A stretch of DNA of 64,000 nt from Stenotrophomonas sp. ESTM1D_MKCIP4_1. Its GTDB lineage: Bacteria; Pseudomonadota; Gammaproteobacteria; Xanthomonadales; Xanthomonadaceae. The stretch covers positions 2,516,731 to 2,580,730 of the forward strand of contig NZ_CP026004.1 in assembly GCF_003086895.1 (NCBI RefSeq), written 5' to 3'. Of this stretch, positions 17,601 through 24,871 are shown in pieces. Under the pieces are notes generated by a model. That model did no database searches. It was not told the DNA's origin and saw nothing but the letters and a program-made list of their open reading frames with translations. Each line of letters opens with the position of its first letter. Within the stretch, counting starts at the first letter, position 1. The position numbers and the translations under genes are program-made.

Positions 17601-18310
17601 TGCCCTCGGCCGGCAAACACGCCGTGGTCCTGCAGCACGTCGCCTTCGAAGACCTGGGCACGCTGCAGCCCCTGCTGCACGCGCAGGGCTGGACCGTGCA
17701 GGTACTGCAGGCCGGCGTCGATCCGCTGGAGCCCGCCGAACGGGCGGACCTGCTGGTCGTGCTCGGCGGCCCGATCAGCGTCAATGACACGGCCCTCTAC
17801 CCGTTCGTGGCCGACAGCATCGCCCTGCTGCAACGCCGCCTGCAGCAGCAGCGGCCGACGCTGGGCATCTGCCTGGGCGCGCAGTTGATGGCGCGCGCCT
17901 TGGGCGCCACGGTCGCGGCCAGTGGCGGCAAGGAGATCGGCTTTGCCCCGCTGCTGCTGACCGAAGACGGCCAACGCTCGCCGTTGCAGGCCCTGCAGGG
18001 CATCCCGGTGCTGCACTGGCACGGCGAAGCCTCCGAGTTGCCAGAGGGTGCCCAGCGCCTGGCCAGCCCCCCCGCCTGCCGCCACCAGGCCTTCGCCGTC
18101 GGCCTCCATGCCCTTGCCCTGCAATGCCATCCGGAACTGGATGCCCGCCAGTTCGAGCGCTGGCTGATCGGCCATACCCTCGAACTGGCCCAGGCCGGCA
18201 TCGTTCCCAACGACCTGCGCGCGCAGGCCCGCCGCTATGGTGCGCCGCTGGCCGCTGCAGCCAACGCCATGTTCGCGCAGTGGTTGCAGCACCTGCCGGA
18301 GACCCCGTGA
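17597..18310 (+). CDS. Class I glutamine amidotransferase
   Basis: Predicted 237 aa GATase1 protein. Catalytic triad visible: Cys92 in LGICLGAQL, His178 and Glu180 in LQCHPE. Also LLVVLGGPISV near residue 55, and HWHGEASELPEGAQRLA. It resembles the stand-alone GMP synthase-like amidotransferases that hydrolyse glutamine or gamma-glutamyl compounds in the cytoplasm; the acceptor is unknown. Start overlaps the yggS stop (ATGA) and its own stop overlaps the next start by 1 nt, so the three genes are translationally coupled. Association with a PLP protein suggests amino acid or B6 metabolism, but this is inference only. Confidence 0.85.
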   Translation: MMPSAGKHAVVLQHVAFEDLGTLQPLLHAQGWTVQVLQAGVDPLEPAERADLLVVLGGPISVNDTALYPFVADSIALLQRRLQQQRPTLGICLGAQLMARALGATVAASGGKEIGFAPLLLTEDGQRSPLQALQGIPVLHWHGEASELPEGAQRLASPPACRHQAFAVGLHALALQCHPELDARQFERWLIGHTLELAQAGIVPNDLRAQARRYGAPLAAAANAMFAQWLQHLPETP

Positions 18311-18534
18311 TGCACTACCGCCTGACCATCCACCGCCACGGCCAATACTGGGGGCAGTTCGACTGCGAGGGCCCGGGTGCCCTGCAGCATCTGGACGCCC
18401 TCGCCGCGCGCCTGCCCGTCGAAGACGGCTTCCAGTTGCAGCGCCTGAAGGGCGTGGGCGAGGAACGCATCCTGTCCAGCGGCGCCGACGGCCTGCGCGT
18501 GCTGGCGGCGCAGATCCAGTACCGGCCGCTCTGA
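18310..18534 (+). CDS. Small hypothetical protein coupled to the amidotransferase
   Basis: Predicted 74 aa, no family recognised. The ATG shares its A with the TGA of the amidotransferase gene, the arrangement of a translationally coupled gene, which is the main reason to accept it. The sequence is a compact alpha/beta-looking protein (YRLTIHRHGQYWGQFDCEGP, then LQRLKGVGEERILSS) without signal peptide or membrane segment, so it should be cytoplasmic. It might be a partner of the amidotransferase. Confidence 0.65.
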   Translation: MHYRLTIHRHGQYWGQFDCEGPGALQHLDALAARLPVEDGFQLQRLKGVGEERILSSGADGLRVLAAQIQYRPL

Positions 18535-18586
18535 ACGGCCTGGCCTGGCCATTGGCCCGGCCGTCAAGGGCGGCGATACTCGACCG

Positions 18587-19132
18587 ATGCTCGACGTACC
18601 CGCCCATCTGCGCGACATCGCCACGGATCTGCAGCACCGCCTGCGCCGCATCGAGGCAACGCCCCACCCGAACCTTGCCCAGCACCAGATCCAGCTCGAC
18701 GGAGAAGCACTGCGCTTCCCCTGCCGCCTCTATGCCGATGGCACACGCTTGATGCGCCTCGCCTCCTCGCTGCAGGGCGACGCGCGCCTGCTGTGCCTCT
18801 GCGTGGCGACGCGCCACCCGGACGGCCATCTGCGCCAGCACGCGCTTGAAACACTGGGCGCGGCATCGGCACCGTGGGTCCTGGCCTTCCACCTTGCGCT
18901 GCTCGGCGAGTACGTCGAGGAGATCGCCGTAGCCGTCGAACAGCAGGCGCAGCAGATCGGCCCGGCCGCCTACCTGCCCCTGGTGCGAGCGAACCCTGCC
19001 TTCGTGGATCGCTGCATCCAGCGCGCAGCGAGCTACTGGGACGCCTACTACCGATCCCGGCACCCAACGCTGCGCACGTTCCCGGCGCACCGCCTGCTGC
19101 TGCAACTGCGAAGCGCCAGCCGCGGCCCCTGA
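18587..19132 (+). CDS. Hypothetical protein
   Basis: Predicted 181 aa, not recognised. No signal peptide or membrane segments; largely alpha-helical (LRDIATDLQHRLRRIEATPH, then FHLALLGEYVEEIAVAVEQQ) with a central beta region. The single long open frame, GC-rich third positions and the 52-bp gap after the yggS cluster support a real gene. It may be cotranscribed with the three upstream genes or have its own promoter. Possible function cannot be inferred. Confidence 0.6.
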   Translation: MLDVPAHLRDIATDLQHRLRRIEATPHPNLAQHQIQLDGEALRFPCRLYADGTRLMRLASSLQGDARLLCLCVATRHPDGHLRQHALETLGAASAPWVLAFHLALLGEYVEEIAVAVEQQAQQIGPAAYLPLVRANPAFVDRCIQRAASYWDAYYRSRHPTLRTFPAHRLLLQLRSASRGP

Positions 19133-19166
19133 CCGGGCGCCCGGCTGCAACCGGCCGGATCGCGAT

Positions 19167-19185
19167 GATGCAAATGATTCTCCTT
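19167..19185 (+). promoter_or_regulatory. Probable Fur box of the heme uptake operon
   Basis: GATGCAAATGATTCTCCTT matches the half-site GCAAATGATTCTC common in gammaproteobacterial Fur boxes. It lies 69 bp before the ECF sigma factor gene. It predicts iron-repressed expression. Confidence 0.6.
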
Positions 19186-19253
19186 TGCTGTAAGGTGCAG
19201 CCGCTGCCCTTGCCGCCGCGGGCTGTTCCTTCCTACTGTCCCCCGCCCGCCTT

Positions 19254-19763
19254 GTGTCCACGCCTGTCGAACCGACGGATGTCGCGCATCTGTGCGCAGC
19301 CCATTACCGGCCGCTGCATGCCCACGTCCGCCGCAAACTTCCGCAACGCAGCGACGCCGACGACGTCGTCCAGGAAACCTGGCTGCGTGTCATCAAGGTC
19401 GCTGCCAGTGGACTGCTGGGCAACGGCCGCGCCTACCTGTATCGCGTCGCCCATAACCTGATCGCCGATCACTATCGGCAGCGCACGCGTCGCCGCGAGG
19501 AAACGCTCGACGACGCCCAGCTGCTGGCCATCGCCGACCCGGCACCGCTGCCTGAGCAGCGCCTGCTGGACACCGAACAGCTGCGCCATCTCGACGCGAT
19601 CATCGCCGCCCTGCCTGCGCGATCCCGCCAGGTATTCCTGCTGGCAAGGGTGGAACAGATGGGGCTGGCCGAGATCGGTCGGCTGCTCGGCATCACCCGG
19701 CAGACCGCGCACGGCCACCTGCTGCGTGCCCTGGTTGCCGTCCAGCAGGTACCGCAGGCGTGA
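19254..19763 (+). CDS. ECF sigma factor (FecI-like) of the heme/iron uptake operon
   Basis: Predicted 169 aa. Sigma region 2 at about 8-80 (CAAHYRPLHAHVRRKLPQRS, DDVVQETWLRVI, AYLYRVAHNLIADHYR) and region 4 at about 105-160 (LPARSRQVFLLARVEQMGLA, GRLLGITRQTAHGHLL). GTG start at 19254 with MSTPVEPTDVAHLC as N-terminus. In FecI-type systems the sigma factor recruits RNA polymerase to the receptor promoter after a signal from the loaded receptor through FecR. Stop overlaps the FecR start (GTGA). A probable Fur box lies upstream, so iron limitation should open expression. Confidence 0.93.
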   Translation: MSTPVEPTDVAHLCAAHYRPLHAHVRRKLPQRSDADDVVQETWLRVIKVAASGLLGNGRAYLYRVAHNLIADHYRQRTRRREETLDDAQLLAIADPAPLPEQRLLDTEQLRHLDAIIAALPARSRQVFLLARVEQMGLAEIGRLLGITRQTAHGHLLRALVAVQQVPQA

Positions 19764-20686
19764 GCCACGACGCCATCGCCCAGGAAGCTGCCCGCTGGTG
19801 GCTGGACGGCCATGACGGCCACCGGGACGAGAACGCATTCGCCCGATGGTATGCGGCCGACCCTCGCCACGCCGCGCAGTACCAGCACCTGCAGGCACTC
19901 TGGCAGGCCGGCACGGGCCTGCCCAGCATGCAGCGGCAGCAGCAGCGACGGCAGCGCCGCCGCGTACGCGACGCCGGCATCGCGGTCCTGCTGTTGTGTG
20001 CGATCGGCCTGTACAGCCGCCACGCAACCCCGCCCGCCGCGCAGGTGGTGCGCACGGCCGCTGGGCAGACCCGCGACGAAATCCTGCCGGACGGCTCGCA
20101 CCTGCAGCTTGCCCCGGGCACGGAAGTGCACCTGCGCATCGATGGCACGCGTCGGCAGCTGCAGCTGCAGCACGGCCAGGCCTGGTTCAAGGTCGCTGCG
20201 GACTCCGGCAGGCCGTTCCAGGTACACACACCGCACGGCACGGTCACCGCGCTGGGCACCGCCTTCGATGTCGCCGTGGGTGAACACGCCAGCAGGGTGA
20301 TCGTTACCGAACACGCGGTGCGGGTAGACAGCGGCCCTGGCCACGCAGAGGCGAAAGAAGGCCGGCAGATGCGCTTCGATGGCAACGGCACGAGCGCAGC
20401 CATCGACATCGAAAGCGGCGCACTGGCCTGGCGCGAGCGTCGCCTGCACTGGGTCTCGGCACCGCTGGCCACGGTCATGCAGGGATTGGACACCTGGCAC
20501 GGCGGCCACACCTGGGTCATCGGCACCGCGCTCCGCCAGCAACCGGTCACCCTCCTCGGCGGTGCCGATGGTGCTGCCGAAAGCCGTGACCAGCTGGCCA
20601 CGCAACTGCACGTGCGCGTGCTGCGCCTGCCCGGTGACGTGCAAGTATGGCTGCCGCCGCACGAAACGCCGCACGATGCACCCTGA
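19760..20686 (+). CDS. FecR-family inner membrane sigma regulator
   Basis: Predicted 308 aa. N-terminal cytoplasmic DUF4880 domain (EAARWWLDGHDG, AFARWYAADPRHAAQYQHL), one membrane helix at about 74-90 (AGIAVLLLCAIGLYS), then the periplasmic FecR domain (VRTAAGQTRDEILPDGSHLQ, GTAFDVAV) and a C-terminal segment resembling DUF4974 that contacts the receptor plug. It relays occupancy of the TonB receptor to the ECF sigma factor. GTG start overlaps the sigma stop, so the two proteins are made in a fixed ratio. Confidence 0.93.
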   Translation: MSHDAIAQEAARWWLDGHDGHRDENAFARWYAADPRHAAQYQHLQALWQAGTGLPSMQRQQQRRQRRRVRDAGIAVLLLCAIGLYSRHATPPAAQVVRTAAGQTRDEILPDGSHLQLAPGTEVHLRIDGTRRQLQLQHGQAWFKVAADSGRPFQVHTPHGTVTALGTAFDVAVGEHASRVIVTEHAVRVDSGPGHAEAKEGRQMRFDGNGTSAAIDIESGALAWRERRLHWVSAPLATVMQGLDTWHGGHTWVIGTALRQQPVTLLGGADGAAESRDQLATQLHVRVLRLPGDVQVWLPPHETPHDAP

Positions 20687-20750
20687 CATCGGCCCTGCCG
20701 CCGCGTCTACCCAGGTGAACGACGCCTCGCGTCACCCCCTGGAGCCTTCG

Positions 20751-23222
20751 ATGCCGTGCCACCGTCCCCTCGTTCTCGCCCTCTCGCTGGCCTGTGCCGG
20801 CGCCCTGCCACTGCTGTCTCCCCCTGCCCACGCGCAGGCCGCCACGCGTCACTACGATCTGCCCGCGCAGCCGCTGGCCCAGGCACTGGATGCGTACAGC
20901 CGCCTCACGGGCATTGATCTGGTGATGGCCACCGCCCTGCCTGTGGGCCATGTTGCCCCCGCCGTGCAGGGTGACTTCGATGACACCCAGGCGCTGACCC
21001 GCCTGCTGGCCGGCAGCACGCTGCGGCCGCGTTTCATCGACGCCCGCCATGCAACCCTGGAACCGGCGCCGCCTCAGCGTGACGACGGCAGTCGCCGCAC
21101 CGGACCGCTGCGCGTGCAGAGCGATGCCTCGCGTGGACGGGCGGCCGACGCCGGCGCCAGCCAGTACGTTGCCCCCATTGCCGACGGCTTCACGCCGACG
21201 GTTGGCAGCGAGCGCGTGGCCATGGCCGAACGGCAGGATGGCAACAGCCTGCTGCGTTCGATGCCCGGCAGCCACAGCTTCCACTCGCGCAGCCAGCCTG
21301 GCCTGCAGGTCAACATCCGTGGCATGACCGGCGCCGGCCGCGTCAACACCATGATCGACGGCGTCACCCAGACCTTCCGCAACAACGCCGGCCATGGCTC
21401 GGGCGGCCCCTTCGCCTACGTCGACCCGTTCCTGCTGGCGGGCGTGGACGTGCAGCGCGGCGCGGTGGCCGGCGCTGACGGCGCCGGTACGCTGGCCGGC
21501 AGCGCGAACTTCCGCACGCTGGACATCGACGACCTGCTGGCCGAGGGTCGCGACTGGGGTCTGCGCGCCGGCTACCGCCACGGCAACAATGGCTACGGCG
21601 ATGGCCGCACGTTCGCCGGTGCCTGGCGCCACAGCGAGGACGGTGGCGACCGCCAGTTCGGCCTGCTCGCTGCGGCCAGCAGCAGCCGCAGCGGCGAGTA
21701 CGCCACCGCCAACGGACAGAAGAACGCCGCAGATCCGGCCAGCCAGCAACCCAGCAGCTGGTTGCTGAAAGCGCGCCTGCAGCCCAGCGACCAGCACCGC
21801 CTGGACCTGAGCCACATGCGCTATGAGAACGACTTCTACCATAACTATCCGTGGCAGATTTCCGCGCGCAACCAGCGTGCCAGCTACCACTACACGCCCT
21901 ATACGCCATGGCTGGACGTGCGCGTTACCTACGCCGGCAACAAGACCCACCTGTACTACCCGCCCGTGGAGGATTCCAGCTACATCGGGCGGCGCACGCA
22001 CAGCAGCCTGAGCAGCTGGACCGCGGACAACACCAGCCGCTTCGAGATGGGCACGGTGCAGGCGCGCTGGAACACCGGCATCAAGCACCAGTCGGACATC
22101 TTCGTGGCCGACACCCCCACCCTGCGCGGCGCCAACCCGCAAGGCCGCAGCCAGCTGGACAGCGTGTTCAGCACGCTGGAACTGCAGTATGCGCGCTACG
22201 CATTGACCGCTGGCCTGCGCCAGGAGCGCTATGGCATCAGCGGCCATATTCCGGTCTGTTCGGACGTGCCAGGCCAGTGCACGGACATCGGTGGTGGCGA
22301 TATCGATGTGCGCCGCACCCAGCACGCACTCAGCCCCAGCCTCGCGTTCTCGGTGCAGGCCACCGACTGGCTGCAGCTGTTTGCCGAAGCCTCGCGCACC
22401 TCGCGCGCGCCCCGGGTGCAGGAAATGTTCTTCGAGAAGATCCCGCTGGAAGGCATGAGCGATGCCGATGGCGTGGGCGCGAACCCGTTCCTGCGGCGCG
22501 AGCGTTCGCGCAATCTGCAGTTCGGCGCCAACCTCAGCACCGACTCACTGCTGGTGGACGGTGACCTGGCCCAGCTGCGGGTCACCCGCTTCGACAACCG
22601 CATCCGCGACTACATCAAGCCGCAGTACCTGCTGGCGGTGCATCCGCCGGAGGTAGCGCCCCTGGTAGTGGCCATCGACAGCGACGAGCAGTTGAGTGCC
22701 TGGACCGACGTGCTCGACGCCGATGACTTCACCACCACCACCCGCTGGATGAACCAGCCCGGCATCGTGCGCATGCGTGGCATCGAACTGGAAGCCCACT
22801 ACGCCAGCGAGCACTACCACGCCACGTTGAGCTGGACCCGTTCGCACACCAGCGCGCCCACCATCGAATACGTCAACCTGGAAGACATCACCGCCCTCCC
22901 CGACCGCTACTGGACGCTGGACGTGGGTCGCAGCTGGTGGCAGCAGCGCGTGCAGGCCGGCGTGCGTGCCGAGTACTCCGGCCCCACCGAGGAAGGCTAC
23001 GACTTCTTCCAGACCCGCAAGACCGGCGGCACCGGCGTGCTGCTGGATTTCTACGCCAGCTTCAAGCCCCAGGCCAATACCACGCTGTGGCTGAACATTG
23101 AAAACCTGCAGAACAAAGCCTATGACAACAACGCCTCGATCGACAGCATCTTCAGCCCGATCCTGGATCGCGGCAACGGCCGTGGACGGACGCTCTCGAT
23201 GGGCGTCAATGTGGCGTTCTGA
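20751..23222 (+). CDS. TonB-dependent heme/hemoprotein receptor with N-terminal signalling domain
   Basis: Predicted 823 aa. Signal peptide MPCHRPLVLALSLACAGALP with PAHA cleavage; secretin/TonB short N-terminal (STN) domain at about 28-90 (YDLPAQPLAQALDAYSRLTG) that signals to FecR; plug at about 135-260 (GLQVNIRGMTGAGRVNTMID); 22-strand barrel ending in GMGVNVAF-like Phe. The sequence around IDGVTQTFRNN, AGADGAGTLAGSANFRTLD and FAEASRTSRAPRVQEMFFE is that of the hemoglobin/transferrin/lactoferrin receptor family, which includes HasR. ATG at 20751 chosen for its signal peptide and GGAG site; an ATG at 20676 also fits. Followed by chaN and tonB genes. Confidence 0.93.
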   Translation: MPCHRPLVLALSLACAGALPLLSPPAHAQAATRHYDLPAQPLAQALDAYSRLTGIDLVMATALPVGHVAPAVQGDFDDTQALTRLLAGSTLRPRFIDARHATLEPAPPQRDDGSRRTGPLRVQSDASRGRAADAGASQYVAPIADGFTPTVGSERVAMAERQDGNSLLRSMPGSHSFHSRSQPGLQVNIRGMTGAGRVNTMIDGVTQTFRNNAGHGSGGPFAYVDPFLLAGVDVQRGAVAGADGAGTLAGSANFRTLDIDDLLAEGRDWGLRAGYRHGNNGYGDGRTFAGAWRHSEDGGDRQFGLLAAASSSRSGEYATANGQKNAADPASQQPSSWLLKARLQPSDQHRLDLSHMRYENDFYHNYPWQISARNQRASYHYTPYTPWLDVRVTYAGNKTHLYYPPVEDSSYIGRRTHSSLSSWTADNTSRFEMGTVQARWNTGIKHQSDIFVADTPTLRGANPQGRSQLDSVFSTLELQYARYALTAGLRQERYGISGHIPVCSDVPGQCTDIGGGDIDVRRTQHALSPSLAFSVQATDWLQLFAEASRTSRAPRVQEMFFEKIPLEGMSDADGVGANPFLRRERSRNLQFGANLSTDSLLVDGDLAQLRVTRFDNRIRDYIKPQYLLAVHPPEVAPLVVAIDSDEQLSAWTDVLDADDFTTTTRWMNQPGIVRMRGIELEAHYASEHYHATLSWTRSHTSAPTIEYVNLEDITALPDRYWTLDVGRSWWQQRVQAGVRAEYSGPTEEGYDFFQTRKTGGTGVLLDFYASFKPQANTTLWLNIENLQNKAYDNNASIDSIFSPILDRGNGRGRTLSMGVNVAF

Positions 23223-24009
23223 GCGCCGCTGGCTGATGCTGTGCCTGCTAGCGCTGGCGGGCATGGCCGGTGCGCAGCCGATGCCGGGCCGCGTCATCGA
23301 CCTGGCCACGGGCCAGGCGCTGGATGAGGCGGGCTTCACGCAGCGCGTGGCCGGGGCGCAGCGCGTGCTGCTGGGCGAGCGCCACGACGTCGAGGCCGAC
23401 CACGCCGCGCAGCGCTGGCTGCTGGCGGCCCTGCAGCGGCAGCGGCCACAGGGCGCGCTGGTCCTGGAGATGATCGCGCAGGAACGCCAGGCGCGCCTGC
23501 AGCGCGTGCAACGCTGGCTGGCCAAGGGCAACCGCGCCGACGGCAGCCGCCTGCAGGAATTGTTGGGCTGGGACAGCCGCTGGCCCTGGCAGGCCTATGG
23601 CGGCCTGGTGCAGGACGCCTGCGCTGCAGGCATTGCCCTGCACGGCGGCAACCTGTCGCGTGCCGAGGTCGATGCGCTGCTGGCATCGGCTGAGCCCGTC
23701 CGGTTCCCGGGGGCCGACGCGCGGCAGCGGTTGTCCGCGGTCGTGCTGGCCCAGCATGCCGGGGCCGCGCCGATGCTGGAAGGCATGCTTGCCGTGCAGC
23801 ACGCGCGCGACACGCGCATGGCCCAGGTGCTGGCGACATCGCCCGCCCCGGCCTTGCTGGTGGCCGGACGATGGCACGTACTGCGCGGCACCGGCGTTCC
23901 CGGCTACCTGCCGCCGGCTGTGCCAGCGCTGGTGATCGCCTTGGGCGCACCGGGTGAAAGCCTGGACGCAGCCGACGCCGATCTGCTGTGGGTGTCCGGC
24001 AATGAGTGA
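23209..24009 (+). CDS. ChaN-family heme-binding exported protein
   Basis: Predicted 266 aa. Signal-like N-terminus WLMLCLLALAGMAGA then the ChaN domain, with the hallmark VLLGERHDVEADHAAQRWLL, ALVLEMIAQERQ and VAGRWHVLRGTGV. ChaN dimers bind two hemes in other bacteria. Unlike the Campylobacter lipoprotein, no lipobox cysteine is visible (AGMAGAQ), so it is probably periplasmic. Start at the ATG that overlaps the receptor stop by 14 nt; an ATG at 23236 is also possible. Stop overlaps tonB. The position between receptor and TonB indicates a role in heme handling after uptake. Confidence 0.85.
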   Translation: MWRSERRWLMLCLLALAGMAGAQPMPGRVIDLATGQALDEAGFTQRVAGAQRVLLGERHDVEADHAAQRWLLAALQRQRPQGALVLEMIAQERQARLQRVQRWLAKGNRADGSRLQELLGWDSRWPWQAYGGLVQDACAAGIALHGGNLSRAEVDALLASAEPVRFPGADARQRLSAVVLAQHAGAAPMLEGMLAVQHARDTRMAQVLATSPAPALLVAGRWHVLRGTGVPGYLPPAVPALVIALGAPGESLDAADADLLWVSGNE

Positions 24010-24721
24010 GCGCCGCGGCCACTGGCAGGCCGTCGCCATCAGCGTCGGCCTGCACCTGTTGCCGCTGTTGCTGCTTGTGCACTGGGTGGCAAGCCCGCCG
24101 GCACTGCCACCGCCGGAGCAGGACATGCGCATCAGTCTGCGCCTGCTGGCACCGGCCGCACCGCCGCGGCCGGTGGAGGAACGCCACGCCGATACGCCCC
24201 GCCCGGCACAGCAGGCCAGCGCGCCGCAGCCCAGCAAAGCACCGCCGCCGCCGTTGCCCACCGCAGCGCGCGAGGGCGAACTGGCGGCCAGCGAAACCGG
24301 CGGCAGTGGTCGCCAACCGCTGCTGCTTGCTCCGCCTGCAGCAAGCACCAACGCCGCGCCGGCAACGGCCTCGATCGCCGCAGCACCGCCCGCGCCGGAT
24401 GCACCGCCTGCGGACCTGCAAGCCGGCGCCGCCAGCGACCAGTGGGAGGCCCGGCTGATGGCGCGACTGCAGCGCTATCGCTTCTACCCGGCCGCCGCGC
24501 GCGCACGGCGCCAGCAGGGCACGGCCTGGGTGCGGGTCAGCCTGGACCGCAAAGGCAGCCTGCTTGCCCTGCGCCTGGAGCAGTCGAGCGGCCAGCCACT
24601 GCTGGACGAAGCCGCCCTGCAGACCTTCCGCCGCGCACAGCCGCTGCCGCCCATTCCGGATGAGATGAACGCACCGCAGGAACTGGTGGTACCGGTCGAG
24701 TACTACCTGCATCAAGGGTAG
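24002..24721 (+). CDS. TonB-family energy transducer dedicated to the heme receptor
   Basis: Predicted 239 aa. N-terminal membrane anchor VAISVGLHLLPLLLLVHWVA including the SxxxH-like SVGLH, a long Pro/Ala-rich periplasmic spacer (residues about 45-150) and a C-terminal TonB domain (ARLQRYRFYPAAARARRQQG, WVRVSLDRKGSLLALRLEQSSG, LDEAALQTFRRAQPLP). It couples the proton motive force through ExbB-ExbD to the receptor. Overlaps the ChaN stop by 8 nt. The TAG stop is the GTAG of a SMAG repeat. ExbB and ExbD are not in the window, so they must be supplied elsewhere. Confidence 0.93.
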   Translation: MSERRGHWQAVAISVGLHLLPLLLLVHWVASPPALPPPEQDMRISLRLLAPAAPPRPVEERHADTPRPAQQASAPQPSKAPPPPLPTAAREGELAASETGGSGRQPLLLAPPAASTNAAPATASIAAAPPAPDAPPADLQAGAASDQWEARLMARLQRYRFYPAAARARRQQGTAWVRVSLDRKGSLLALRLEQSSGQPLLDEAALQTFRRAQPLPPIPDEMNAPQELVVPVEYYLHQG

Positions 24722-24863
24722 CGTCGCGCCTGCTCGACGGCCCGACGCCGCTGTGCGGCGCCGCCCGAGCGTGGGCTCGGGCGCTACGGCTCCCATGCCA
24801 CCTGTAGAGCCGAGTCCATGCTACGGCTGCCCTGCACAGCCAGTCGAGCAAGCTCGACTCTAC
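24718..24863. repeat. SMAG cluster between tonB and the arginine decarboxylase gene
   Basis: A SMAG-like repeat starts with GTAG at 24718 and provides the tonB stop. A second cluster, 24804-24863, begins GTAGAGCCGAGTCCATGCTA and ends CGAGCAAGCTCGACTCTAC. Between them is a GC-rich hairpin (CCCGAGCGTGGGCTCGGGCG). The whole fills the gap between two convergent operons and probably ends transcription of both. Confidence 0.8.
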
Positions 24864-24871
24864 CTCGCAGC

